A stretch of 64,000 bases of DNA. Origin: Notospermus geniculatus. Lineage: Eukaryota; Nemertea; Pilidiophora; Heteronemertea; Lineidae. The stretch covers positions 62,001-126,000 of the forward strand of contig NMRB01000635.1 in NCBI GenBank assembly GCA_002633025.1, in the 5' to 3' direction. Of the stretch, positions 22,708-33,060 are shown one piece after another (the first letter of the stretch is position 1; each line of letters starts with the position of its first letter). Made by a program: the position numbers and the translations under genes. The notes below the pieces were generated by a model. The model made no database searches. It saw only the letters and a list, made by a program, of their open reading frames with translations, and had not been told where the DNA came from.

Positions 22708-23016
22708 TATGTTACAGATGGAAACGATGCTGTCCAAACTCAGATTGTAGACCACGAAAGAAAACGGCAATCCCCTGGTCAAATCTACGGTAACAGACCA
22801 AAGAGGGGGCATACGTTCGTCGGTCACCAGTGTCCTATCTGTAATAAGGTGTTCGTAGCTCCAAGTAAACTGGCTCGACACATCAATACACACACGGGTG
22901 AACGACCTCATACGTGTTGGTTATGCCAGAAAGCGTTCCGACAGAAATCCCATCTTCAACAACATATTGCGTGTGTGCATCACTCCGAAATAGTTGCACA
23001 GAATGCGAAGGATTAA
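22708..23016 (+). CDS. Alternative terminal exon 4: two-finger end
   Basis: Same length and start (TAT GTT ACA) as exon 3. Helices are APSKLAR and QKSHLQQ. The specificity positions -1 (finger 1) and 5-6 (finger 2) are among the few changes from its twin. AATAAA overlaps the stop region, and another lies at 23128. Confidence 0.87.
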   Translation, partial: YVTDGNDAVQTQIVDHERKRQSPGQIYGNRPKRGHTFVGHQCPICNKVFVAPSKLARHINTHTGERPHTCWLCQKAFRQKSHLQQHIACVHHSEIVAQNAKD

Positions 23017-23462
23017 TAAAGTACATGGGTTACCATTCTTCCTTGGTTGTCTGAAATGTTAAACATAAAACCATTGTCGTTTATCTTCTTCACAGTGTTG
23101 TCAATTCATCATGAGTTTAAGTCGGTCAATAAAAATGTCAAGTATCAACACACAATTTACCAGTAGTCGTTCCGTCAATATTTTCGGCAACTGCAATTAC
23201 TCGATGCTCATTGAAAGAAATCATTGACCACTACAACTTTGCTTTCACCGCACTCTGCTGAAGGTACCGTCAGTGTTACTTACTGTCACTAGGTTGCTCT
23301 GGGACGTGATCATGGTGACTGTGATGAAGAATTGAAATGTCACAAATTGGTGGCCGAGATATTGGCTCCAGCCTTCTTGCCATATCCTGGATTCGAACTT
23401 GTCGGTGCCTCTCCTAGACCGGAGTCAAATACTGACCACGGTTTCTCTCTCTTTCTTTGCAG

Positions 23463-23684
23463 TCCACATTGGATGTTTCAAGTTTGGGCCAGGGCTTGGT
23501 CATGCATTCATGTCCCCGTTGCCCGAAGGTTTTCCCGACCCGCTGGAAACTTTCTGCACACCTTCGCGTGCATACAGGAGAAAAACCATTCGTGTGTTCC
23601 GTTTGTGGGAAAGCTTTCAGACAGAAAGGTCACCTGCGCACTCACATGGTGGTCCATAGTGACATGCTAAATGACCTAGGATGA
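23463..23684 (+). CDS. Alternative terminal exon 5: two-finger end
   Basis: Acceptor TCTTTGCAG|TCC, phase 0, 73 residues. Helices are TRWKLSA and QKGHLRT with an HTGEKP linker. First of the block with the PTRW-type first finger (exons 5-12). No AATAAA was seen before the next exon, so its end signal is unclear. Confidence 0.88.
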   Translation, partial: STLDVSSLGQGLVMHSCPRCPKVFPTRWKLSAHLRVHTGEKPFVCSVCGKAFRQKGHLRTHMVVHSDMLNDLG

Positions 23685-24003
23685 CTTGTAATAGCTGAAG
23701 ACTCGCATGACAAAAAACATGGTAGAAAAATTATATTCGCATTATGCGAATATCAGTGTGTATTTTTGGGAAGGCTTTTCAGGTGAAAAGGTTGCCTGTG
23801 CACTCATGGTGATGCATCATATTGACCTAACTTAACACTTTGTCATCACTCGCACAGGAATGTGTTTATGGTGTGTACAACTACAAAGCGTTCCATTTGC
23901 TGTGTCGTACTGTTCACCAACCAACTGCTGTTCTCCCAATTTCCAACTGGGGAGCCATACTCTACCTGCAGCAGCCTAACCTTGTGTCACTCTCTCGTTG
24001 CAG

Positions 24004-24222
24004 TCCCTGAGAGAGACCCGTATGTCAGGCACGTCAGGCCCAACTGGCCACTCATGCCCTGTCTGTCAGAAGGCATTCCCCACACGCTCAGGACTTTCCA
24101 TGCACGTCCGTATTCACACAGGTGAAAAACCATTCCCGTGTACTCTCTGTGGGAAGACGTTTAGACAGAAAGGTCATCTGCGCACTCATATGGTGGTCCA
24201 TAGCGACTGTTTAAACCTCTGA
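24004..24222 (+). CDS. Alternative terminal exon 6: two-finger end
   Basis: Acceptor TCGTTGCAG|TCC, phase 0, 72 residues. Helices are TRSGLSM and QKGHLRT. The second finger is the same as in exon 5 while the first differs at positions 2, 3 and 6. Confidence 0.88.
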   Translation, partial: SLRETRMSGTSGPTGHSCPVCQKAFPTRSGLSMHVRIHTGEKPFPCTLCGKTFRQKGHLRTHMVVHSDCLNL

Positions 24223-24230
24223 TGATGCAC

Positions 24231-24846
24231 GAAGCAGAAGAATTGTCCCTGTGGAAGGTGTCATTCACGTAATTTGTGGCTTCGACTGCTGTGGACAGAG
24301 TTGGTGAACTTCTGCGCAGCTTCCTGGCTCAAGGATCCAGTGGATTTCCATTCGTAAAAGTCAGGATGTCTCCATCTTGGATTCAGGAGCTCCATGAATT
24401 CTTGTCGCTTGCATGGCGATAATGTCCATAATCTACATGTAACTCTTAAAATGTCTCATTTGAGGGAATCCTTTTGATTTGCAACAGACTATTTTGCTTG
24501 GATTCTGGAATGTTCTTTTGTAGAAATCTCCAATACAGAGAACTTTGTGATGGAGTTAAATTTGTTGTCTGCTCAGTGTGTTTACTTGACATGCAAGAGA
24601 AGTTCGTTCACCAGGATTGACGGGAAGAGACAGATATCACTTCAACAAAGTACGGCCACTGAAATGCTGAAGTCATTGGTGGTGATAATCTTTCATGCGA
24701 TACTTTACCTAAATGTGTGTCCCTCTCGTTTATTGCAGCCTGGAAGACAGAGAGAGACTTTTACTATGTCAGGCCTGACAGTCCACTCATGCCCGTTTTG
24801 TAACAAGATATTCCCAACACGCTGGAAACTCTCGGAGCACGTCCGT
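24231..24846. repeat. Duplicated block ending at a single N, with truncated exon 7
   Basis: The block is nearly identical to 24849-25496 and stops at an N in mid-finger. The exon copy inside it (24739-24846, acceptor ATTGCAG|CCT) carries only the first finger (helix TRWKLSE) and is the same as the start of exon 8. The join at N and the high identity make a haplotype or assembly duplicate more likely than a real broken exon. Confidence 0.75.
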
Positions 24847-25387
24847 ANAAGCAGAAGAATTGTCCCTGTGGAAGGTGTCATTCACGTAATTTGTGGCTTC
24901 GACTGCTGTGGACAGAGTTGATGAACTTCTGCGCAGCTTCCTGGCTCAAGGATCCAGTGGATTTCCATTCGTCAAAGTGGATGTCTCCATCTTGGATTCA
25001 GGAGCTCCATGAATTCTTGTCGCTTGCGTGGCGATAATGTCCATAATCTACATGTAACTCTTAAGATGAATCTTCAGTTTTGCTGTGTGTCAGAACTAAA
25101 TGTCTCATTTGAGAGAATCCTCTTGATCTGCAACAGACTATTTTGCTTGGATTCTGGAATGTTCTTTTGTAGAAATCTCCAATACAGAGAACTTTGTGAT
25201 GGAGTTAAATTTGTTGTCTGCTCAGTGTGTTTACTTGACATGCAAGAGAAGTTCGTTCACCAGGATTGACGGGAAGAGACAGATATCACTTCAACAAAGT
25301 ACGGCCACTGAAATGCTGAAGTCATTGGTGGTGATAATCTTTCATGCGATACTTTACCTAAATGTGTGTCCCTCTCGTTTATTGCAG

Positions 25388-25618
25388 CCTGGAAGACAGA
25401 GAGAGACTTTTACTATGTCAGGCCTGACAGTCCACTCATGCCCGTTTTGTAACAAGATATTCCCAACACGCTGGAAACTCTCGGAGCACGTCCGTATTCA
25501 CACGGGCGAAAAACCGTATACGTGTTCCATTTGTGGCAAGGCGTTTAGACAGAAAGGTCACCTGCGTGGCCATATGGTGGTGCATACTGACTTCGCTTCA
25601 AGTGCTAGTGAGAAATGA
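25388..25618 (+). CDS. Alternative terminal exon 8: two-finger end
   Basis: Acceptor TTATTGCAG|CCT, phase 0, 76 residues. Helices are TRWKLSE and QKGHLRG. This is the complete version of the truncated copy at 24739. Confidence 0.88.
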   Translation, partial: PGRQRETFTMSGLTVHSCPFCNKIFPTRWKLSEHVRIHTGEKPYTCSICGKAFRQKGHLRGHMVVHTDFASSASEK

Positions 25619-25769
25619 AAGCTGCTGTAGACATTTCAGCATCTCTTCACGTTGCTGCTGTGTGCCTGAATTGGAAAGCATGCAGTCTTGCAGATGAATT
25701 GTGTATTTTTGCTTTCTTTGAAATGTTCTGGATGTAGCCTAAATGTGCATCATCCCTCTCTCGTTGCAG

Positions 25770-25994
25770 TCCGTGAGAGAGACTGGTATGCCGGGCCTGA
25801 CGATCCACGAATGCCCCGTTTGTAAGAAGGCATTCCCAACGCGCTGGCATCTCAACGTGCATCTCCGTATTCACACGGGTGAAAAACCATTCACGTGTCC
25901 GATTTGTGGGAAGGCTTTCAGACAGAAAGGTCACATTCGCACTCATATGATGATCCATGGTGATATAGCTGCTGCGATTCATAGCAAGCAGTAA
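25770..25994 (+). CDS. Alternative terminal exon 9: two-finger end
   Basis: Acceptor TCGTTGCAG|TCC, phase 0, 74 residues. Helices are TRWHLNV and QKGHIRT. AATAAA follows at 26275. Confidence 0.88.
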   Translation, partial: SVRETGMPGLTIHECPVCKKAFPTRWHLNVHLRIHTGEKPFTCPICGKAFRQKGHIRTHMMIHGDIAAAIHSKQ

Positions 25995-26608
25995 ATTGCG
26001 GTGATGACATTCACAGAAACTTAAACTACTACGAAGTCAGTGGTTGTGCTAGACATTTCTGAACGTTCAACATGAATGTTCTGAATATTCTTAATAGATA
26101 TTTTAAAAGGCTGAATGGACCTTGGTCGGATACTAATCCTTCGGATATCCATTCGCATTTGAGGATGCACCATTCTGTTTCAGGATTTTGAATCAAATTC
26201 TGTTCAAAGTATTCACATAGATTGCTGGATTCGTATGACAAAAATGTTCAATTATGTTGCTTTGTGACTACATCAATAAAACATGAAGACTGAAAAAGCA
26301 GATTTGTCCCCCAGGTTGCTGTGTAACACACCCTTCTTCAGAGTGCTCCCCATGCTTGGTAGTAGTACTGTTAGGTAATGCCACCTAGCATTCAGACTGC
26401 AAACGACATTTGCTAACATGCAACTCGGCGGCATGAACTTTCATCAGTGATGGTGAAAACTTGTCTGAAGAGATGAATGACCACCTCCTGCAAAAGCCAT
26501 GTTGTCCAAACTGTTGTCGTGTCCCGAAACCTCGATGTTCCTGCCTGACTGCTACCTCGAGTCAACAGTAGCATACTGGCCTAAATGTGTATCCCTCTCT
26601 CTTTGCAG

Positions 26609-26821
26609 TCTGTGGGAGAGACTGGTATGCCAGGCCTGATGGTCCATTTATGCCCTGTCTGTAAGAAGGCATTCCCAACCCGCTGGAGACTCACTATACA
26701 CCTCCGGATTCACACAGGCGAAAAACCGTTCATGTGTCAGATATGTGGGAGGTCATTCAGGCAGAAGCCGCATCTTAAAACGCATATGATGTTAGTGCAT
26801 CAGCAAGTTCTTGAAATCTAA
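26609..26821 (+). CDS. Alternative terminal exon 10: two-finger end
   Basis: Acceptor CTTTGCAG|TCT, phase 0, 70 residues, the shortest of the array. Helices are TRWRLTI and QKPHLKT. The last His pair is spaced by four residues (HMMLVH). Confidence 0.88.
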   Translation, partial: SVGETGMPGLMVHLCPVCKKAFPTRWRLTIHLRIHTGEKPFMCQICGRSFRQKPHLKTHMMLVHQQVLEI

Positions 26822-27261
26822 ACAATAATTCAGTCATATCAAATTCAAACTAACTGGATGGAATGGACTCAAGCTTCTGTTTGGTAGAGCAATTCAGAGC
26901 AGTTAGTGCGAGATTTCTTGAGTCTTTTCACTTCAGCATGTTTCGTGAATATCCAGGCCAAAATTCGGCTTAACTACCTATAATTCCTGTGGTAAAATTG
27001 TTGTGGTCAGTTGGCCTTAGTATGCAGTGTCGCAGTTCGTTCACGCTTGAAAGGTCAGGTGTCCATGGGTGGAGCAAATCTATTGTTTGTGGTGGAATTT
27101 TGCATTCCGGTGCGTAGGCATAGTCTTCGTGAATGTGGAAGGATGCAAGATTTTATGATCAGACATGGCCTTGACGATTCTTCTCCATGTTTCGCTATCA
27201 TGTTGTTTATGCAGAAAATGAAAACTTTCAAAAAATTGACAAAATGTCCTCTCCCTTTCAG

Positions 27262-27510
27262 CTGTCACGCAAGACTATCGTAGCAATTGGCACTCCCTGG
27301 AATACAACCTTGAACGCGCCAGTCTTTCCCTGTGACTTGTGTGATAAAGTGTTCCCGACACGTCGGCGCCTGTCGGACCATGTCCGCGTCCACACAGGAG
27401 AGCGTCCATTCCGCTGTGAAAAGTGTGGCAAATGTTTTAAACAGAAGACACATCTTCGTACTCATAGCGGCATTGTTCATGGACAGGACAGACTTGCGAA
27501 TTTGAAATAG
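27262..27510 (+). CDS. Alternative terminal exon 11: two-finger end
   Basis: Acceptor CCTTTCAG|CTG, phase 0, 82 residues. Helices are TRRRLSD and QKTHLRT, with linker HTGERP and a C-terminal HSGIVH. Confidence 0.88.
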   Translation: MSRKTIVAIGTPWNTTLNAPVFPCDLCDKVFPTRRRLSDHVRVHTGERPFRCEKCGKCFKQKTHLRTHSGIVHGQDRLANLK

Positions 27511-27630
27511 AAGTTACAGGGCTTGCTCATGTCTTAGTTCCTTTGTGTTGTGGCTGTAAGATTTTGTATAAGTCTCTATATGCGATATTTTCTTAGGACT
27601 GGTTTGAATGTCTGGACTAGTTTCATGGAT

Positions 27631-27868
27631 CGGTGTTCTCCAGGGGGTTTGGTCTAAGAGAGGCGGCGGTGGGCCTGGTGCTGAAGGCACCGCAAGGAGC
27701 CAAAGGCGCCTTCTGGCGGGGGGGGGGGATGAGCCTTGCCCCAGCGAAATTTGGATTTTAGGTGGTATTTTTAAGAGGGGCGGGCCGCTTTTAAGAGGGG
27801 CGGATTTTGCCGTCGGTATTTTTAAAGGGGGCGGGCCGCCCTTTCTTTTACTGGTGTGGAGAACACTG
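27631..27868. mobile_element. MITE of the CAGTGTTCTCCAC family, fullest copy
   Basis: The left end CGGTGTTCTCCAG and the right end GTGGAGAACACTG are inverted, with a G-rich interior (GGGGCGGGCC repeats). It lies between finger exons 11 and 12. Related pieces are at 6055 and 7931. A target duplication could not be settled. Confidence 0.55.
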
Positions 27869-28033
27869 TAGGATGCTTTCAGCGTGTTCTGGATTCTGCC
27901 AAATTGACATCAGTGTGGTGGTCGTGTACCCAAATGGGTTTTCGTGGATTCACTAAATGGATGCAGTTAGTCAGATAAAAAATAAAACATGTCGTATCAC
28001 CCACACTGACACCCTGTTCCTCTCTCTTTCCAG

Positions 28034-28285
28034 TCCTCCTCAATGACTATGCTGAAACATAAGGGCACCCCGTGGATGACTTCTAGTTCTCTTCCAATCC
28101 ACGCATGCAATCTCTGTCATAAAGTCTTCCCTACACGCTGGAGACTCGTGGACCATGTTCGCGTCCATACCGGAGAACGCCCATTTTCTTGCACCATTTG
28201 TGGGAAGGGTTTCAAACAGAAGCCACATTTGAGGACACATATTGTGCTTGTACACAAAGCAACATCATTTTCACCACAAAAATGA
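28034..28285 (+). CDS. Alternative terminal exon 12: two-finger end
   Basis: Acceptor CTTTCCAG|TCC, phase 0, 83 residues. Helices are TRWRLVD and QKPHLRT. Last finger exon before the HTH block. Confidence 0.88.
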   Translation, partial: SSSMTMLKHKGTPWMTSSSLPIHACNLCHKVFPTRWRLVDHVRVHTGERPFSCTICGKGFKQKPHLRTHIVLVHKATSFSPQK

Positions 28286-28568
28286 ACCTCATGAAACATT
28301 TCCGGGCGAGTTTTGTATTTTCTTCTGAGGAAGGAGATTTTGTGTGCTATCGTCTGGCTGAGATGATGATTGCTCTATTGATAGGTCCATCTTTGGCTCT
28401 CAGCTGGAATTTTCTGGAAAACCTCTATTGCGAATCATATCTATTTAACCAACTGAAATTGGATTACAGAATGGGAATGGTGTTACATCCTGGCCAAGCA
28501 TGACTCTTTCTAATGATTAAGAGAAGTGTCCCGGTTCATTCTCTCACAGTGTTCATCTTTCGTTGCAG

Positions 28569-29060
28569 CCAAAGAATGCGGCTGATTCTTCCTATGCCCA
28601 GCAGCTCCTGCAGCAAGCAGGGCGTGCAGGGTGCACCAGAATACGGCAGTCTATAACCCTTTCAACCAAAGCGGAAATAGTTCAGGAACATAAGAATGGG
28701 AAAACACAAATAGAGCTTGCTAGGCGTTACAATTTGCCCAGGTCAACTGTGAACGAAATTGTTAAACGAGGAGATAAGATAGTTTTGGAAGCAAAAAGGT
28801 TTTCGGAAATGGGGGATACCACGCGAACTAATGCCATGTATGTACGGAGAACTAATTCCCCGGTTCATTTGTTCTCCAAGATGGAGGCTTGGTATAAAGA
28901 ACAAGAGAAGCCTGTGTGTTATCAGGATTTGCTTAAAAGGGCAAAGGATTATTTGTCTGAAATGAGTGGTGTCTCGTACGATTCCTCAGTCATTGTGAAT
29001 TGGATGGATAAATTCATAGCGCAGTGTAATATAAAAGTGAAGGATGATAAGGATAGGTAG
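28569..29060 (+). CDS. Alternative terminal exon H1: CENP-B/pogo-type HTH end
   Basis: Acceptor CGTTGCAG|CCA, phase 0, 163 residues, with no zinc finger. Residues about 37-82 (STKAEIVQEHKNGKT, then ARRYNLPRSTVNEIVKRG) are a CENP-B N-terminal HTH. Residues about 105-158 (WYKEQEKP, QDLLKRAKD, NWMDKF) match the second, CENPB-type (Tc5) HTH. Together they form the bipartite DNA-binding half of a pogo/Tigger transposase or CENP-B; the DDE catalytic half is absent. The second HTH has lost several residues (SKMEAWYK) compared with its neighbours. Confidence 0.85.
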   Translation, partial: PKNAADSSYAQQLLQQAGRAGCTRIRQSITLSTKAEIVQEHKNGKTQIELARRYNLPRSTVNEIVKRGDKIVLEAKRFSEMGDTTRTNAMYVRRTNSPVHLFSKMEAWYKEQEKPVCYQDLLKRAKDYLSEMSGVSYDSSVIVNWMDKFIAQCNIKVKDDKDR

Positions 29061-29378
29061 AAAAGTTGAGCTGAAATGCTGTGGATGTTTAACTGTCTTA
29101 GTTCATACATTTGTTGAAGGATGGCTTGTGTGGTTGAAGACAAACTCTTTGTCCATGGTACTCATCTGTTACTTTTTTGTCCCCACTTTTTCTCTTCTGA
29201 TGATTGCAGAGTGGCTGAGTTCATTCTCTGACAGTGTTCATCTTGCAAAACATATCTAACAATTTGAAATTGGATTTACAGAATGGGAATGGTGTTCCAT
29301 CCTGGCCAGGCGTGACTCTTTCTAATGATTAAGGAGTGTCCGGGTTCATTCTCTCACAGTGTTCATCTTTCGTTGCAG

Positions 29379-29858
29379 CCAAAGAATGCGGCTGATTCTT
29401 CCTATGCCCAGCAGCTCCTGCAGCAAGCAGGGCGTGCAGGGTGCACCAGAATACGGCGATCTATAACCCTTTCAACCAAAGCGGAAATAGTTCAGGAACA
29501 TAAGAATGGAAAAACACGAGCACAGCTTGCGAGGCAGTACAATTTGCCCAGGTCGACTGTGAACAAAATTGTTAAACAAGGAGATAAGATTGTTTTGGAA
29601 GCAAAATGGTTCTCGAAAATGGGGGATACCACGAGAACTTATGTACAGAGAACTAATGGTCCTGTTTTGTTGTCCAAGATGGAGGTTGAAATATGTGATT
29701 GGTATAAAGAACAAGAGAAGCCTGTGGGTTATCAGGATTTGCTTAAAAAGGCAAAGGATTTGTCTGAAATGAATGGTTTCTCATATGATTCCTCGGTCAT
29801 TGTGAATTGGATGGATCAAATCATAGCACGGTGTAATATAAAAGTGAAGGATAGATAG
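29379..29858 (+). CDS. Alternative terminal exon H2: CENP-B/pogo-type HTH end
   Basis: Acceptor and first 14 codons as in H1; 159 residues. First HTH ends ARQYNLPRSTVNKIVKQG; the second contains SKMEVEICDWYKEQEKP. It ends VKDR, having lost the DKDR tail of its neighbours. It is a close tandem copy of H3 (intron sequence copied too). Confidence 0.85.
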   Translation, partial: PKNAADSSYAQQLLQQAGRAGCTRIRRSITLSTKAEIVQEHKNGKTRAQLARQYNLPRSTVNKIVKQGDKIVLEAKWFSKMGDTTRTYVQRTNGPVLLSKMEVEICDWYKEQEKPVGYQDLLKKAKDLSEMNGFSYDSSVIVNWMDQIIARCNIKVKDR

Positions 29859-30176
29859 AAAAGTTGAACTGAAACACTGCTGGATGTTTTCTGTCGTAAT
29901 TCATGTGTCTTTTGAAGGATGGCTTGTGTGGTTGAAGACACACTCTTTGTCCATGGTACTGTTCTGTTACTTTTATGTCCCCACTTTTTCTCTTCTGATG
30001 ATTGCGGAGTGGCTAAGTTCATTCTCTGACAGTGTTCATCTTGCAAAACATACCTAACCAATTGAAATTGGATTTACAGAATGGGAATGGTGTTCCATCC
30101 TGGCCAAGCATGACTCTTTCTAATGATTAAGGAGTGTCCCGGTTCATTCTCTCACAGTGTTCATCTTTCGTTGCAG

Positions 30177-30683
30177 CCAAAGAATGCGGCTGATTCGTCC
30201 TGTGCCCAGCAGCTCCTGCAGCAAGCAGGGCTTGCAGGGTGCACCAGAATACGGCGGTCTATAACCCTTTCAACCAAAGCGGAAATAGTTCAGGAACATA
30301 AGAATGGAAAAACACGAGCACAGCTTGCGAGGCAGTACAATTTGCCCAGGTCGACTGTGAACGAAATTGTTAAACGAGGAGATAAGATTGTTTTGGAAGC
30401 AAAAAGATTCTCGAAAATGGGGGATACCACGAGAACTTATGTACAGAGAACTAATGCCCCTGTTTATTTGTTGTCCAAGATGGAGGTTGAATTATGTGCT
30501 TGGTATAAAGAACAAGAGAAGCCTGTGGGTTATCAGGATTTGCTTAAAAAGGCAAAGGAGTTGTCTGAAATGAATGGTTTCTCATATGATTCCTCGGTCA
30601 TTATGAATTGGATGGATCAATTCATAGCGCGGTGTAATATAAAAGTGAAGGATGATAAGGATAGGATAGAAAATTTTAACTGA
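30177..30683 (+). CDS. Alternative terminal exon H3: CENP-B/pogo-type HTH end
   Basis: Acceptor TCGTTGCAG|CCA, phase 0, 168 residues. Both HTH parts are complete: RSTVNEIVKRGDKIV in the first, MEVELCAWYKEQEKP and NWMDQFIARCNIKV in the second. About 700-bp period with H2. Confidence 0.86.
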   Translation, partial: PKNAADSSCAQQLLQQAGLAGCTRIRRSITLSTKAEIVQEHKNGKTRAQLARQYNLPRSTVNEIVKRGDKIVLEAKRFSKMGDTTRTYVQRTNAPVYLLSKMEVELCAWYKEQEKPVGYQDLLKKAKELSEMNGFSYDSSVIMNWMDQFIARCNIKVKDDKDRIENFN

Positions 30684-30857
30684 AACGCTGTGTTTTCTGT
30701 CTTTAATTCATCTATTGAAGGATGGCTTGTGTGGTTGAAGACAAACTCTTTGTCCATGAGTACTGTTCTGTTACTTTTATGTCCCCACTTTTTCTCTTCT
30801 GATGATTGCGGAGTGGCTGAGTTCATTCTTTGACTGAGTGTTCATCTTTCGTTCCAG

Positions 30858-31358
30858 CCAAAGAATACGGCTGCTTCGTCCAGTGCCCAACAGCTTATGT
30901 ATCTGGCAGGGTACACGACTAGAACACGGCGGTCTATAACCCTTTCAACCAAAGCGGAAATAGTTCAGGAACATAAGAATGGAAAAACACAAGTAGAGCT
31001 TGCGAAGCGTTACAATTTGCCCAAGTCGACTGTCAGCGAAATCATAAAACGAGGAGATATGATAGTTATGGAGGCTAAAAGGTTTTCGGAAATGGGGGAT
31101 ACCACACGGGCTCGTGTAGCGAGAACTCCTGGGGTTTCTGTCTGGTCGAAGATGGAGACTAAACTGTGTGCTTGGTGTAATAAGCAAGAGAAGCCTATCT
31201 CTTACCAGGATTTGATTAGAGAGGCAAAGGATTTGTCTCTGATGAATGGCTGTTCCACCTATGATTTTGTATACGTTGAAAATTGGGTTGATGAGTTCAA
31301 AGTGCGTTTTAATATACAGGTGACGGGTGACAAGGATAGGACGGAAAAAATGAACTAA
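30858..31358 (+). CDS. Alternative terminal exon H4: CENP-B/pogo-type HTH end
   Basis: Acceptor CGTTCCAG|CCA, phase 0, 166 residues, the most diverged of the four. First HTH KSTVSEIIKRGDMIV; second METKLCAWCNKQEKP and NWVDEFKVRFNIQV. Conservation of both HTH cores despite divergence elsewhere implies selection on DNA binding. AATAAA follows at 31516. Confidence 0.86.
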   Translation, partial: PKNTAASSSAQQLMYLAGYTTRTRRSITLSTKAEIVQEHKNGKTQVELAKRYNLPKSTVSEIIKRGDMIVMEAKRFSEMGDTTRARVARTPGVSVWSKMETKLCAWCNKQEKPISYQDLIREAKDLSLMNGCSTYDFVYVENWVDEFKVRFNIQVTGDKDRTEKMN

Positions 31359-31718
31359 AATACTGCAGACGGCATTTTCTAGTCTCTCTTCTGATTCTTT
31401 CCTCTGTTTATGGAAGGCATATGTTGTTGTAGTCAAGGTCTTTATCCTTGGTACTATTTTGAGGCCCGTTTCACGCACACTATTCTGTACAGCCTTCTGG
31501 ATGGTAGCCAATTTCAATAAAGATCCTCTTGCAGGGTGCCAGGGTTGTTGATTCTACATGGATACATCTTCGTAAAGGTCCACGGCGGTTATAGAGCCTG
31601 AAGTCTCAAATGTCAGTCCAGTCAGGTTTTTTGCACTCTGTGCATCCCTGAGTTCAGTCCCCTGTTACAGATGACAAAAGTAGGAGTTAGAATTCAGTGT
31701 TTGCCTCTCTCTTTCCAG

Positions 31719-32027
31719 TTCCTGGGCGGTGCTTCACTGGCAAGCCGGTTCTCCGTTGTCCTGGACACTCACAGTCAAGAAGAAGTAATGCTTCCTGAGC
31801 CTAAATTCCACGCAGGTTCTGACACCTACTTCTTTGAGTGTACTGAATGTGGGAAAGGCTTCCCAACGAAGACTCGCTATCGCGTTCATTGGCGCACGCA
31901 CTCAGGAGCGCGACCTTTCAAATGTCGGTACTGTTCAAAGGCCTATCGTCAGTCATCGCATCTCAGCACACATATGGTTTCTGCGCATCCTGAAATATTC
32001 ATAGGGACCGAGTTATCAAAGAAGTAG
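31719..32027 (+). CDS. Alternative terminal exon 13: two-finger end
   Basis: Acceptor CTTTCCAG|TTC, phase 0, 102 residues with about 45 before the fingers. Helices are TKTRYRV (Tyr where Leu is usual) and QSSHLST; linker HSGARP. Confidence 0.87.
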   Translation, partial: FLGGASLASRFSVVLDTHSQEEVMLPEPKFHAGSDTYFFECTECGKGFPTKTRYRVHWRTHSGARPFKCRYCSKAYRQSSHLSTHMVSAHPEIFIGTELSKK

Positions 32028-32417
32028 AGAGGTGGTGTTGCACGGATGGGGTATCATCAAATAGAGAGATTATTTTTGGTATCGTTCATTTGGTTGTGTA
32101 CATTTCCTATTACTTTGAAAATCATGAAGAGCAATATTTGACATGTTTGGAATGCTGAGGAATGGTCTGTCCTTGTAATTTGGTGGCTACTTGGCAGCTT
32201 TTGTTCAAAATTGTGACTTTTCAAATGAAAAGAAACTTATTTCTTGTAATCTTGTCGATTTATTGTGATCGTGTATCAAATCCGCATCCTCGGTAATTGG
32301 ACTCGAAAGAACAACTGGGCATTCTGCAGGTGTTGTGCAATCCTATAGTCCTAGAATCTACCCTCCGAGATGGTCTCAACTCATACTCAGCCTGTTCCTC
32401 TCTCTCTCTAATTGCAG

Positions 32418-32705
32418 TTTTCTGGTCCTCCTGAAGTTGGACTGAAAAGAAAAGAGCCTGGGGACACGAGTACTGACCCAATAGTCAGGTCATTACTGTC
32501 ACGAGGGTATACTGTTTACGAGTGCACAGTTTGTTCTAAATCATTCACAACGCGAACGAAATGGAAGGTTCATTATCGGACGCACACGGGAGAGCGGCCG
32601 TATGCGTGTGAGCATTGTGGGAAGGGTTTTCGCCAGTCGGCACACCTCACCTCCCATATTGTTTCTGTGCATCCTTCAGAGTATTTAATGAGCAAAAAGA
32701 AGTAG
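32418..32705 (+). CDS. Alternative terminal exon 14: two-finger end
   Basis: Acceptor TAATTGCAG|TTT, phase 0, 95 residues. Helices are TRTKWKV (Trp where Leu is usual) and QSAHLTS. It is the sister of exon 13. AATAAA at 33337 closes a long 3' region. Confidence 0.87.
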   Translation, partial: FSGPPEVGLKRKEPGDTSTDPIVRSLLSRGYTVYECTVCSKSFTTRTKWKVHYRTHTGERPYACEHCGKGFRQSAHLTSHIVSVHPSEYLMSKKK

Positions 32706-32894
32706 GGCCTGGAAATATCCCTTCGTTTTCAGTATGCCCATTGTGTTCTCTGATGTGTGACCTGTACCGGTATTATTTGAGGTTCAAAACATCCAATCTG
32801 TTGTGTCTTCATTTATGTTAGCAGAGATGCTGTGTATGTTCATTACAATCGTTGATACTGTTGAGACACATGTACCGTACAGACCTTGTGCAGT

Positions 32895-33060
32895 GGCTCA
32901 TTATGACGTCACTTCTGACCATCTGCCATCCACGACAAAGTGCGCCACGTGTAGATCGCGTCATGGTTGAAGCGTTGACAAAGTGCACCACGTGGGTCGC
33001 CGACGTCAATTTGTCTGTCAAGACGGCGGAATTTTCCGTGATGACGTCATCTGCACATGG
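32895..33060 (+). promoter_or_regulatory. Cluster of CRE and E-box palindromes
   Basis: Two perfect CRE sites TGACGTCA (32904-32911 and 33042-33049) flank two CACGTG E-boxes (32946-32951 and 32989-32994). Each E-box sits in a repeated context, ACAAAGTGC then CCACGTG. The spacer is richer in CpG than its surroundings. It lies between exons 14 and 15 and could be an internal promoter or enhancer. Function is inferred from site density alone. Confidence 0.4.

Noticed and set aside
24739-24846. A separate alternative exon 7
   Set aside because: Identical to the start of exon 8 and cut at an N; treated as an assembly duplicate.
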